The position numbers were made by a program, and so were the translations under genes. Positions 54,389-64,000 of a stretch of 64,000 nucleotides of DNA are shown here, piece after piece (positions within the stretch are counted from its first letter, which is position 1; each line of letters opens with the position of its first letter). Under the pieces are notes generated by a model. It was not told the origin of the DNA and made no database searches. It was given only the letters and a program-made list of their open reading frames with translations. Origin of the DNA: Pogostemon cablin (Eukaryota; Streptophyta; Magnoliopsida; Lamiales; Lamiaceae); NCBI GenBank assembly GCA_023678885.1, contig CM042979.1, positions 21,443,513 through 21,507,512 of the forward strand, in the 5' to 3' direction.

Positions 54389-54639
54389 ACAAACCAATAA
54401 TGGAGGCCGCGGGAATTTATTACCAATCCCCTCTCCCACTTAGTTATTTAATTACCGAGGGTTTTAACATGCATATAATATTCCAGAAATAAAATATACA
54501 ACTAAGACATGCTTCTATTAACTGCAATTTAAATAAATAAATCACATAGAACATGCCTTTAATATATAACAATTAATTGTCATGTTAAAACAATTAAATC
54601 AGTTATATATCATAATTAATTGCATAATGAATAGTGGAT

Positions 54640-55050
54640 CAATTAAATTTGGGCCTCAAGAGCAACAAATAAGCACAAAATGAGCAGCAGATTAAATAAT
54701 TAATCAAGCCCATTATCCATGGCCCATAATCTTAGCCCAAAATTAAATTAAGTCCACCAAGCCCACTAGCACAAAATTAGTCCATTAATAAAATTAATTA
54801 ATCATGCTTGGCCCATTATCCACAATTAATTAAAAACAGGAGTGGCCCAGCAGCCCATTACCATTTTAATTAAAATTGAGCCCAATAGCCCAAAACCAAA
54901 TTAAAATTAGAGCAGCCATACAGGGAGCCCAAAACCAATTAAATTGAGCCCATTAGGCAACCCCACAAGAATGATCTGGGCCAACAGTCCTTATAAAAAT
55001 AAAAGGCCCAACATATTAAAAAAGCCCAACAGCAAAATAGAGCCCAAGCC
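54640..55050 (-). promoter_or_regulatory. Cluster of TGGGC/GGCCCA motifs
   Basis: More than a dozen GCCCA/GGCCCA words fall in about 400 bp of AT-rich sequence (for example around 54650, 54707, 54721, 54737, 54757, 54848-54860, 54885-54895, 54930, 54948, 55007 and 55031). TGGGCC/T is known in plants as site II, bound by TCP factors in promoters of growth genes. Similar words crowd the gypsy U3. A regulatory role here is inference only. Confidence 0.4.
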
Positions 55051-55059
55051 AAACTTGCT

Positions 55060-55990
55060 GCCCTAATCACAGTCGCCGCCTGCCCTCACTGCCGATCGTC
55101 CCCGTCAGCCGCCAGTGACGCACGGTGATCTAGATTCGCCCGCACCAGTCGCGCAATGTATAACCGGCGCCGCTGCCCTCGGCAATCGTGCCGCCAGCCA
55201 CCGGAGATGCGCTTCCAGCTGGCCGCCGTGAAGCTCCCAGTTGCGCCCCGCTGTCTCCGACGCCGCATCTGCATCAGCCGTGACCTGCAGCCGCTCCGAC
55301 AGCTGCCAACACTTGCAGCCTCTTGACGACAAAATAGCACATCGGATCTGTGTCAATCTTGCCCGATCCGACTGGATCTGCCTCCTGACCGCTCGAGAAC
55401 AAGCCTGAACGCCGGTCTGAAGGTACCGCTCCACATCAAGCATCGCCGTCGTCATCAGCCAGCCACGCCAATCTGCAGATCCGACAAAGTCCAATCGCCC
55501 CCGGCGCAGACTGTAGAGTCTCCAGCTATCGATTCCAACAACCGACAGCCCTGAACTTTCCCTTTAATCTGCAGCCTTCGACAATCTTCTGGTAACATAC
55601 TGCCAGACTTCCGACAGCGCCGCAAATCCAGCGGGTTGGCACTGCCATTTCTCACTCAGCCGTCGTCGTTTGGTATGGCCGTGCAGCGTTGAACCCGCAC
55701 GCGATTTTCACCAGTTGGGTTGAGCATGTTCTCCCATCGTTTGCGATTTCCAGACACCACGCGCCGCCGTTGCTGCACCATTGCCGGAACTTCCAGCAGC
55801 GCCAGCCAGCGACGACATCAGCATAGCCACCGACAACACCAACTACCGGTGCTACGAGACGCCGCTTGCAGCCGGCGTCCACGCCCACAGCCGAACCTAG
55901 ATCCAGTTTCATCGGCGCCGCCAGAGCCGCCTCCAGCCGTCGCTGACCGCCGCTTCGTCTTCCAGCTTCACGCGCGTCGGCTGACTCCTT
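55060..55990. other. GC-rich segment in copia leader
   Basis: About 0.9-1 kb far richer in G+C and CpG than all surrounding DNA (CCGCC, CGCCG and CAGCCG words). Overlapping open frames exist on both strands (55105-55494, 55086-55340, 55455-55655 and 55652-55912 minus; 55720-56061 plus), none with a domain I recognise and several simply reflecting GC bias. It may be a transduplicated host-gene fragment or an old unrelated insert. It lies where copia elements normally have only a short leader. Confidence 0.6.
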
Positions 55991-56308
55991 TCTTTTCGGG
56001 GCATCACGCGCCGTCGGTATTCATATCCAACGAACAGGGTGTGTTTTTCGTGATGTCATAAGAGTGAACAGTGTAATCAATTACCAACAAAAGTCAAAAG
56101 TGTATGTTTTCCAGTGTACGATTCACCAACAAACACCAATGAACACTATTACAGAACCCATGAGATTATTTACAGATTAATTAACATAATCACATAATCA
56201 AAATAATCAATAACATAACATGATTACTAATATGCGATTATTCCAGATTAAATCAATAATCATATAATCACAACCTACCTACGTCTCACGTTTCACCACG
56301 AAACCAAC
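55991..56308 (-). other. 5' leader of copia element
   Basis: AT-rich untranslated leader between the primer site and the GC-rich insert, with repeated ATAATCA/TGATTAT words. No coding capacity or known motif seen. Confidence 0.5.
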
Positions 56309-56320
56309 GCTCTGATACCA
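56309..56320 (-). other. Primer-binding site of copia element
   Basis: TGGTATCAGAGC on the minus strand, 2 bp inside the 5' LTR, complementary to the 3' end of plant initiator tRNA-Met. It fixes the right LTR as the 5' one. Confidence 0.95.
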
Positions 56321-56322
56321 AT

Positions 56323-57522
56323 TGTTGGGCAATTGGATCGTGCGGTTCAACGTGATCCGTTAGGATTAACAGGCAAACAAAATCAGCGGAAGCAATAATG
56401 TGTTTACCGTACTTCAGGGTTGATGTAGAGTCTGAATCACTGCAGAAGAACACCTCTTGATCTTCTGCTGTATATCCCAAGTCAACTCTGGTGTTGGGTG
56501 GTCAACAATCCCCAGAGTTCTCTCAATCTGCTTCTCTCTAACTCACGTCAAAAGAGGCGCAGGAAGTTAGGTTTCCAGAAGCTGAGATGACTATATATAT
56601 AGGGCTACAGCAGGGACCAGGAGGAGAAATTGGGCTGGGCCTCAATTGAACTTAATTAGCCAAGCTTAGCCCAAAGCTTTTAATTAAATCCAATAATAAT
56701 AATATAGTCCACTAAAATATTATTATTGCACTACCCGTCCAATCCCAAAATTATGTTCTGGGCTCCTTCTTATTATGAGCCCGATAGTCTCCCCATGTTT
56801 AAGATATACAATGTCCATTAATTAATTAAGTTACTGACAACTCAAATTAATTAATATCTCATCCAAGAGTAGTACCACTCAACCTTTTTATCATGCCGGA
56901 AATTAATCCACTTGCAAGATTTACATGATAAACCTTATGAGCTCCTCAAGGGGACATCATCAACCTATGACGGACATGGATTCCTTCTACAATCAACAGC
57001 ACACCATAGATACAGCACTACTTCCCAACTCACCGAGTTTGTTGATTTAATACTTATAAATCTCACCCATTGATGAATCAAAGAAATACATACTGCCCTA
57101 CGTGTCGAGGTTATTGTATAGGGATTAAGAGCACGAACTTCCATAATAACAGAGATCAAGTTCTACTATATAGTCAGTATAAGAAGAACGACCTCAGGCG
57201 GTCCTGCTCAATACACACAAGTGCACTAATGTGATTCTATAGCCAAGACAAGCTAATACCGAACCACACTACAACCATACCAATAGAGAGTCCCCGTCTA
57301 TCTCGGTTGTGAGCATCTGTTTATACTTTATAAGGAAACCGATAATATGATCTTCCGCGTGTTGTCGCACAACATATTATCTACAGTATAAAGTAAATGG
57401 ACTATTGCATCATGCATATAAAATAAATTATAAGATGCAATCATTTGATCAATGATTCTCATTTCAAATATTGTTATGAAGTTGTTCATACTAAAGCTAG
57501 ACTTTTAGTATACAATCCAACA
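56323..57522 (-). repeat. 5' LTR of copia element
   Basis: 1200 bp with TG...CA ends. CTATATATATAG (56591-56602) is a likely TATA box in the last quarter of the LTR, followed on the minus strand by a leader rich in CTCTTTTGACGTGAG. Near identity to the 3' LTR shows recent insertion. Confidence 0.97.
56591..56602 (-). promoter_or_regulatory. TATA box of copia 5' LTR
   Basis: CTATATATATAG, palindromic, upstream (minus strand) of the presumptive transcribed R region. The 3' LTR has the same sequence. Placement fits LTR promoters; the start site is not determined. Confidence 0.55.
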
Positions 57523-57527
57523 CTTGG
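57523..57527. other. Target-site duplication, right copy (CTTGG)
   Basis: Identical to 49249-49253 and directly after the CA end of the right LTR. The original gag sequence is rejoined in frame if one copy and the element are removed. Confidence 0.95.
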
Positions 57528-58562
57528 TGCGCCACGCGAAGATCCCACACCCCTATACACCTTCGATGCATTTCCTGGAAATGCGCTCCCTTGCCTTTTC
57601 TTTTGAGATCGTTCTGCAAGCTTATGTCTCGCCTGAACTAAACTTTCTACCCTCAGGGCTTCTTCTACGAGATCGTCAAGACTCTCGTACTTGTCTCCGG
57701 ACTTGATGCGATCTCGAATATTTAAGTTAAGACCATCTTCAAATCTCTTACATAAGTCTCTCGTCGTATATGACTCAGGAGCGAATTCTCGCAATTCTAA
57801 AAATTTGCTTTCGTACTCCACGCCCGACATAATGCCTTGAAAGAGGTTGAAGAACTCCTTTCTCTTCTAATCCTTGATGTACTGAGAGAAGTATCGATCT
57901 TTGAATCGTTCAACAAAGATAGCCCACGTAATAGTAACCGAAGATGTCTCTTTTAGATTCTGCCACCATCGTCGTGCATCTGGGCCTAACAGCTTGGTCA
58001 CAATAACCACACGATAATATTCTTCAATCATCAAGGTGTCAAAGGTCTCTGTAATCTTCTTTAATCATGCCCCCGCTTTAGAAGCATCTCTTGCACCGTC
58101 AAATTTCAAAGTCCCCATGTTTTCATCTACTTTCACCAAATCAGGTATAAAAAGTGCACCTCGAGAAGTATAACCTCCTACAGCCATTTCTGGAGTAAAA
58201 ACTGGTACATTAGTTATAGGTCGAATTGGTTCATTAGCACGAAGAACCTCTTCAGTGACAGTCGTAGTCGTATGAGCCGTTGTAGGTGGTGGAACACCAT
58301 GTATTCGAATATGATCATAATGCAATTGGTACTGCTCCGGTGTCATCATGTGCTCAACCCGCAACTGGGCCCATGGTTGCTCTACCTAGGAAACCGGCAC
58401 CCTATGATCAGAATTGATAGGGTTCGTAACCGTCGGAGGAACGGCATGATCAGAAGAAACATGTCCTCGAGGTCCACGAGGAACAGAAGAGAGTAGAGGA
58501 CTCGGAGGATCACGAGGAGCGTGTCCTCGACCTCGACCTTGACGACGAACTGGAGGTGCCAT
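57528..58562 (-). pseudogene. gag: Gypsy gag, N-terminal part
   Basis: ATG at 58562-58560 opens MAPPVRRQGRGRG, an Arg/Gly-rich start usual for plant gypsy gag. One frame runs 345 codons to the copia insertion, with in-frame stops at codons 59 (TAG, 58386-58388), 166 (TGA, 58065-58067) and 232 (TAG, 57867-57869). The retrotransposon-gag capsid core is recognisable: GTLKFDGARDASKA, LLGPDARRWWQNLKE, FVERFKDRYFS, then EYESKFLELREFAPE and LCKRFEDGLN-IRDRI. It would package element RNA in a capsid. With three stops plus the insertion it is inactive. Confidence 0.88.
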
Positions 58563-58690
58563 AATGACTGAAAGGAAAAAAGGAAAGAAAATGCAAGGTC
58601 AACATCAAGGCAATACGATACCTTAGAATGACATAGAAACGAAGTTGGACCTATTGGCTCGACTCAAAAAGAATGAGAATTATAAAACCA

Positions 58691-58703
58691 GGCTCTGATA
58701 CCA
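58691..58703 (-). other. Primer-binding site of gypsy element
   Basis: TGGTATCAGAGCC on the minus strand, 7 bp after the LTR end TGACA (TGACA-ACTTTCT-TGGTATC), complementary to initiator tRNA-Met. Confidence 0.93.
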
Positions 58704-58710
58704 AGAAAGT

Positions 58711-61065
58711 TGTCACGCCCCGACCCAGACAGAACGCGACAACTGCCACGTTAACCATAAATTTCGCGGAATGGGTGCACTCCACTCCAAAAAGTTTATA
58801 GAAAATGTAAGGCTTGCTATCAAGTACCTGTAGAACTGAACAACTAATAACAATGGGTACAACCGAGGACATCATCTCATAAAGTATCAACAAGGATTTA
58901 CAAAAGTACAAAATACAACAATGTAACTTAGTTTAAAGAAAATATACATGAATGATATAACATCGCGAGGGTACAAAAAGAACATCAAGGGGGTCATCAA
59001 ATATAAACTATACAATCTCGCCAATGAATCCGTCAATTTACATAAAAGTGAAAGTACCCAAAACACTGATTGGATGACGAACAAACGATAGGCAAACCTC
59101 CAACCAAAACAATATCAACAGCCTAAAAAGGAAAGAATGATGGGGGTGAGCAAAACCACTAGCTCAGTGAGGTGATAAGCTGGTCACCCCGACCCTTATA
59201 CGAAGCATGTATTCTCACTCGCGGTTCATAACATAAAATCCAACATTTCGTCCCACAATAACAATTTCTCACTCAGTATACATATTAATGAAAATAAAAA
59301 TCTTAGTGCACATTTACGAATAACACAATTAGTTCAAACAACATGTTATCACATAAAAGACGCGTGGGTAGTCAATATCCTCCTCGAACTGAGCTCTCCT
59401 TCGAGAGACAGTCCAAGTCTGTCACCGTTACTCTAGATAAAATGCACATTAATATTCTTTCTCAATACACCAAGTGCTAAAGTTCACAATTCATTATTGA
59501 CGTGAATACTTGAAATGATCAAACATATAAACATATATGACATGCATGTCCCACACCGGTGACGTTGACTGAGTCTATAATAGACTGATCCATCTAACAA
59601 TCACCCTCTAGAGTATCAGTATTTGGCAAATAGACAGGTGCCCCAATAGATCTAACTCACCCGGGTTTTCCAAGCAACGGGCAATTTGGTTGTCACTATA
59701 ACTCACCCAAACCGTGACCAATTCGGGCTACTTAATCAGTGTCGCTCCAACTCACCCGAACCGTGACCAATTCGGGCTACTTAACCTTGGTACCAGGCAT
59801 ACATATGCATATGCATCATAATATGAATAACGACTCAAGTTAGAGTCTTAATTGGCACACAAGAATAATCAGAAATCAATTCTCAAATAATTCACAATAA
59901 ATGCTATCAGATGTCGAGCTAGCAAGGCTCTTCAACATAAGTTAAAATCAATAATACTTATAAAATGGCTAACAGGACTCTAACCAGAGCAATCGAGCCA
60001 ATCAGACTCTTTACCACATAACACAATACCAAATAATTTTCTTATCAATTAACTAAAACTAAAATAAATGCACATTTATCAAGGGTCCACACTTCCCACA
60101 AGAGAAGGCGTTCCCGAATTATCAACTCACAATGAAGTGATTAACTCTCTCCGGAATCTGAAGTCGGTCCCTTGCCCTTCGTCGATGGTTCTTTACCTAG
60201 AAAGGAGATGAGCAATTAAAGACAAATCAAATATAACTAACTATTAGCGGTAACATCCCTTTCATTGCTAAAACAAATCCTAATCGAGTTCGAATGAGTT
60301 GATATTAAATAAAAATGGCATGTAACTCCTTAACATCAGTTCCCAATCCCACATAACCCGTCTCAATACATTAACTAAACGAAACAATAGAAAATAAGTT
60401 TGAATTCGACATAAAAATTCTGAAATTTTCCAGCTAGTGGCAGTTTACGAGAAAAACATAACTAATTGTAGAATAATTGGATTGAGACGTTTCAAGTGGC
60501 TACAGAAAGCTAACGAGTTCAGCTACGTATAGAAATTAAGTTTGCAAACTTTCGAGGGCAATAGATATGTCAAAATCAGTTCGAACAGTCTGCAAATTAC
60601 CCACATACCAAAAAGAAAAACCCCACAAAATTACAAAACCATGGAAGAAGGAAGCTTAATTCACACATCACTTACCTCAAAACAACTTAGAAATCACCAA
60701 GGATAAGGGTTGTAAGGGAGAATTTGATCAACAAGGATTTCTCCTCTTCACTCTCTTCTTTCCTTTTTTTGTTTTTCTTCTCCCGTTCTTCTCTTTTTTT
60801 TTTAACTTTAGCCTTAATAATTATATATCAGGCCATTTAAGTGGGCTGAAACTTTGGGCCACAAAATAAATAAATAAATAAGTTTGGGCTTTATAAAAAA
60901 AATCTAGTTGGGCTAAGATAGGGCTGGCCTTTTGGCTCATAAAAATAAATAAATAGGTTTTGAGCATTCCAAAAAAAATCTAGTTGGGCTAAGATAGGGC
61001 TGGCCCAATAAATAAATAGGTTTTGGGCTTTCTAAAAAAAAATCTAGTTGGGCTAAGATATTATA
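58711..61065 (-). mobile_element. 5' LTR of gypsy element
   Basis: 2355 bp from TATAATATCTTAGCCC (61065, next to satellite) to GGGGCGTGACA (58711, next to the primer site). U3 holds three ~65-77-bp tandem units (CTAGTTGGGC at 60904, 60980 and 61044), a TATA box (60821-60828), a CT-rich plus-strand tract (the GA-rich leader), and candidate intron sites at 60675 and 60197. Open frames in it (58651-58911, 58887-59084) are by-products. It differs from the other LTR copies by many substitutions and small indels, so the gypsy insertion is clearly older than the nested copia. Confidence 0.92.
60821..60828 (-). promoter_or_regulatory. TATA box of gypsy 5' LTR
   Basis: ATTATATA on the plus strand (TATATAAT on the minus) in the same relative place as 41273-41280 in the plus-strand LTR, between GCCCA motifs and the purine-rich leader. 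Confidence 0.6.
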
Positions 61066-62155
61066 TTAATTATTTCATTTTGATGCATATTTACTTCATT
61101 ACAATCAATATTTCCTTCGTTTCGATACATATTTACTTCATTTTGATGCATATTTATTCCATTTTGATGCACATTTACTTTGTTTTGATGCATATTTCCT
61201 TCATTTCGATGCATATTTACTTTATTTTGATGTATATTTTGATGCATATTTACTTCGTTTCGATGCATATTTCTTTCATTTCGATGCATATTTACTTTAT
61301 TTTGATCAAAATTTCCTTCATTTCGAGGCATATTTACTTCATTACGATCAACATCTCCATCGTTTTGATGCATATGTACTTAATTTTGATGCATATTTAC
61401 TTCATTTTGATGCACATTTACTTCAATTCGATGCATATTTCCTTCTTTCGATGCTTACTTACTTCATTTTGATGCATATTTGCTTCATTACGATCAATAT
61501 TTTCTTTGTCTCGATGCATATTTACTTTATTTTGATGCATATTTTGATGCATATTTACTTCATTACGATCAACATTTCCTTCGTTTCGATGCACATTTTC
61601 TTCATTTTGAGGTATATTTTTTCATTTCGATGCATATTTCCTTTGTTTCGATGCACATTTACTTCATTTTGTTGTATATTTACTTTATTACGATCAACAT
61701 TTACTTCGTGTCGATGCATATTTACTTCAGTACGATCAAACTTTCCTTCGTTTTGATGCATATTTACTTCATTTTGATGCATATTTACTCTATTTTGATA
61801 CATATTTTGATGCATATTTACTTCGTTTCGATGCATATTTCCTTCGTTTCGATGAATATTTATTTTATTTTAATGCATATTTACCTCATTACGATCAACA
61901 TTTCCTTCGTTTCGATGCATATTTACTTCATTTTGATGCATATTAACTTCTTTTCGATGCATATTTCCTTCATTTCGATCAATATTTCCTTCGTTTCGAT
62001 GCATATTTACTTCATTATGATCAACATCTCCTTCGTTTCGTTGCATATTTACTTCATTTTGATGCATATTTACTTCGTTTCGATGCATATTTTATTCGTT
62101 TCGATGCACATTTACTTCATTTTGATGCATATTTACTTCATTACTTCATTTTGAT

Positions 62156-62262
62156 GCAAGCCATACGTTTTCTATTAACTTTGTGGAGTGGAGTTCACCC
62201 ATTCCGCGAAATTTATGGTTAACGTGGCAGTTGTCGCGTTCTATCTGGGGTCGGGGCGTGAT
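62156..62262 (+). mobile_element. LTR tail fragment within satellite, copy 1
   Basis: GCAAGCC...TTTGTGGAGTGGAG...CCGCGAAATTTATGG...GGGGTCGGGGCGTGATA matches the last ~107 bp of the gypsy LTRs here (for example 43292-43399). It is in plus orientation and stops exactly at the LTR terminus (GTGACA read as GTGATA). Satellite flanks both sides without a target duplication. Confidence 0.92.
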
Positions 62263-63238
62263 AATTTTGATGCATATTTACTTCAGTACGATCAATATTT
62301 TCTTCGTTTAGATGCATATTTACTTTATTTTGATGCATATTTACTTCGTTTCGATGCATATTTCTTTTATTTCGATTCATATTTACTTTATTTCGATCAA
62401 AATTTCATTCATTTTGAAGCATATTTACTTCATTACGATTAACATCTGCATCGTTTTGATGCATATTTACTTCATTTTGATGCACATTTACTTCAATTCG
62501 ATGCATATTTCCTTCTTTCGATGCTTACTTACTTTATTTTGATGCATATTTACTTCATTAATATCAATATTTTCTTTGTCTCGATGCATATTTACTTCAT
62601 TTTGATGCATATTTTGATGCATATTTATTTCATTACGATCAACATTTCCTTCGTTTCGATGCACATGTTCTTCATTTTGATGCATATTTTTTTCGTTTCG
62701 ATGCATATTTCCTTCGTTTCGATGCACATTTACTTCATTTTGTTGTATATTTACTTTATTACGATCAACATTTACTTCGTTTCGATGCATATTTACTTCA
62801 GTACGATCAACCTTTCCTTCGTTTTGATGCATATTTACTTCATTTTGATGCATATTTACTCTATTTTGATACATATTTTGATGCATATTTACTTCATTTC
62901 GATGCATATTTCCTTCGTTTCGATGAATATTTATTTCATTTTGATGCATATTAACTTCATTACGATCAACATTTCTTTCGTTTCGATGCATATTTACTTC
63001 ATTTTGATGCATATTTTGATGCATATTAACTTCGTTTCGATGCATATTTCCTTCATTTCGATCAACATTTCCTTCATTTCGATGCATATTTACTTCATTA
63101 CGATCAACATCTCCTTCGTTTCGTTGCATATTTACTTTATTTTGATGCATATTTTTTTCATTTTGATGCATATTTTATTCGTTTTGATGCACATTTACTT
63201 CATTTTGATGCATATTTACTTTATTACTTCATTTTGAT

Positions 63239-63346
63239 GCAAGCCATACGTTTTCTATTAACTTTGTGGAGTGGAGTGCACCCATTCCGCGAAATTTATG
63301 GTTAACGTGGCGGTTGTCGCGTTCTATCTGGGGTCGGTGCGTGACA
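63239..63346 (+). mobile_element. LTR tail fragment within satellite, copy 2
   Basis: Same fragment with the same satellite junctions as copy 1, 1083 bp further on, ending GGTGCGTGACA. The two copies share CATACGTTTTCTATTAAC, which differs from the window's LTRs (CTTACATTTTCTATAAAC), so they descend from one capture from a different family member and were multiplied with the satellite. Confidence 0.92.
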
Positions 63347-64000
63347 ATTTTGATGCATATTTACTTCAGTACGATCAATATTTTCTTCATTTCGATGCAT
63401 ATTTACTTTATTTTGATGCATATTTTGATGCATATTTACTTCGTTTCAATGCATATTTCTTTCATTTCGATGCATATTTACTTTATTTCGATCAAAATTT
63501 CCTTTATTTTGATGCATATTTACTTCATTACGATTAACATCTGCATCGTTTTGATGCATATTTACTTTATTTTGATGCACATTTACTTCAATTCGATGCA
63601 TATTTCCTTCTTTCGATGCTTACTTACTTTGTTTTGATGCATATTTACTTCATTAATATCAATATTTTCTTTGTCTCGATGCATATTTACTTCATTTTGA
63701 TGCATATTTTGATGCATATTTATTTCATTACGATCAACATTTCCTTCGTTTCGATGCACGTGTTCTTCATTTTGATGCATATTTTTTTCGTTTCGATGCA
63801 TATTTCCTACGTTTCAATGCACATTTACTTCATTTTGTTGTATATTTACTTTATTACGATCAACATTTACTTCGTTTCGATGCATATTTACTTCAGTACG
63901 ATCAACCTTTCCTTCGTTTTGATGCATATTTACTTTATTTTGATGCATATTTACTCTATTTTGATACATATTTTGATGCATATTTACTTCGTTTCGATGC

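Larger units (their letters stand above)
49254..57522 (-). mobile_element. Nested Ty1/copia-type element, young insertion
   Basis: Complete 8269-bp LTR element in the gypsy gag, transcribed on the minus strand. It has two 1200-bp LTRs (TG...CA), TSD CTTGG, a primer site 2 bp inside the 5' LTR and a polypurine tract at the 3' LTR. The internal 5.87 kb reads, on the minus strand: leader, a GC-rich 1-kb segment, a GCCCA-rich AT segment, short repeats, an unassignable stretch, then decayed integrase, RT and RNase H in that order. Integrase before RT is diagnostic of Ty1/copia. LTRs are nearly identical, so insertion is recent, but pol is full of stops: a non-autonomous element mobilised in trans is the best reading. 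Confidence 0.95.
43401..61065 (-). mobile_element. Degenerate Ty3/gypsy chromovirus (Tekay/Del-like)
   Basis: Minus-strand LTR retrotransposon. Order is 5' LTR 58711-61065, primer site 58691-58703, gag, zinc knuckle, protease, reverse transcriptase, RNase H, integrase, chromodomain-like tail, polypurine tract, truncated 3' LTR. Integrase after RNase H is diagnostic of Ty3/gypsy; the C-terminal chromodomain places it with chromoviruses, and the single gag-pol frame and long LTRs best fit the Tekay/Del group (inference). The internal region is about 5.1 kb once the 8.27-kb nested element is removed. Several lesions make it non-autonomous. No target-site duplication is visible, because the left end has been replaced by an inverted LTR. 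Confidence 0.9.
61066..64000. repeat. 21-bp satellite array, right block (1.08-kb HOR)
   Basis: Same 21-bp monomers as the left block, but arranged in a ~1.08-kb HOR: the CTTTCGATGCTTACTTAC landmark occurs at 61443, 62515 and 63611 (spacing 1072 and 1096). Each repeat boundary carries a ~107-bp piece of gypsy-type LTR (62156-62262 and 63239-63346). Variants such as ATTAACATCTGCATCG and ATTAATATCAATATT are private to this side. The array continues past the window end. Confidence 0.93.

Noticed and set aside
55086..56061. GC-rich open frames as host genes
   Set aside because: Overlapping frames on both strands in CpG-rich DNA, no recognised domain, no consistent start context; they lie inside a retrotransposon leader.
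41113..61070. Target-site duplication for the gypsy block
   Set aside because: The flanking pentamers TATTT and TTAAT do not match in either orientation.

Overview
The window looks like heterochromatic plant (angiosperm) nuclear DNA. The evidence is two LTR retrotransposons with plant-type primer sites complementary to initiator tRNA-Met (TGGTATCAGAGC), a Ty3/gypsy chromovirus polyprotein with a chromodomain-like tail, and a very long short-monomer satellite. I see no ordinary host gene, tRNA, rRNA or CRISPR array. The species cannot be told from the sequence.

Layout. (1) Positions 1-41117 are a continuous AT-rich satellite of 21-bp monomers (GATGCATATTT + ACTTCATTTT and close variants), broken only by an assembly gap of exactly 500 N at 38127-38626. 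Diagnostic variant monomers recur in fixed order and define higher-order repeats (HORs) whose period changes along the array: about 1.44-1.5 kb near the left end, about 2.3 kb at 5.8-12.3 kb, about 2.84 kb at 19-33 kb, and about 1.42 kb at 34.5-37.3 kb. (2) Positions 41118-61065 are a composite retrotransposon block inside the satellite. It holds a complete plus-strand LTR (41118-43399), fused head-to-head to a truncated 3' LTR (43401-45295) of a minus-strand Ty3/gypsy element, whose internal region runs to 58710 and whose 5' LTR is 58711-61065. (3) Nested in the gag of that element is a younger minus-strand Ty1/copia-type element (49254-57522) with two 1200-bp LTRs that I find to differ at one base, and a 5-bp target duplication CTTGG. 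(4) From 61066 to the end the 21-bp satellite resumes in another HOR form (about 1.08 kb period) that carries copies of the terminal ~107 bp of the gypsy-type LTR.

Both elements are coding-dead. The gypsy gag-pol is one reading frame from 58562 down to 45343, with in-frame stops in gag, a stop-containing insertion before protease, a Gly in place of the first catalytic Asp of reverse transcriptase, a frameshift before the integrase C-terminus, and the copia insertion. The copia pol is heavily decayed, yet its LTRs are almost identical, which suggests recent mobilisation in trans.

The most interesting structures are the head-to-head LTR palindrome with an outward-in promoter (a candidate natural hairpin/siRNA locus), the retrotransposon LTR tail captured into a satellite repeat unit and amplified with it, the CpG-decay pattern that explains most monomer variation, and the recently amplified but pol-dead copia element with a 1-kb GC-rich insert in its leader.
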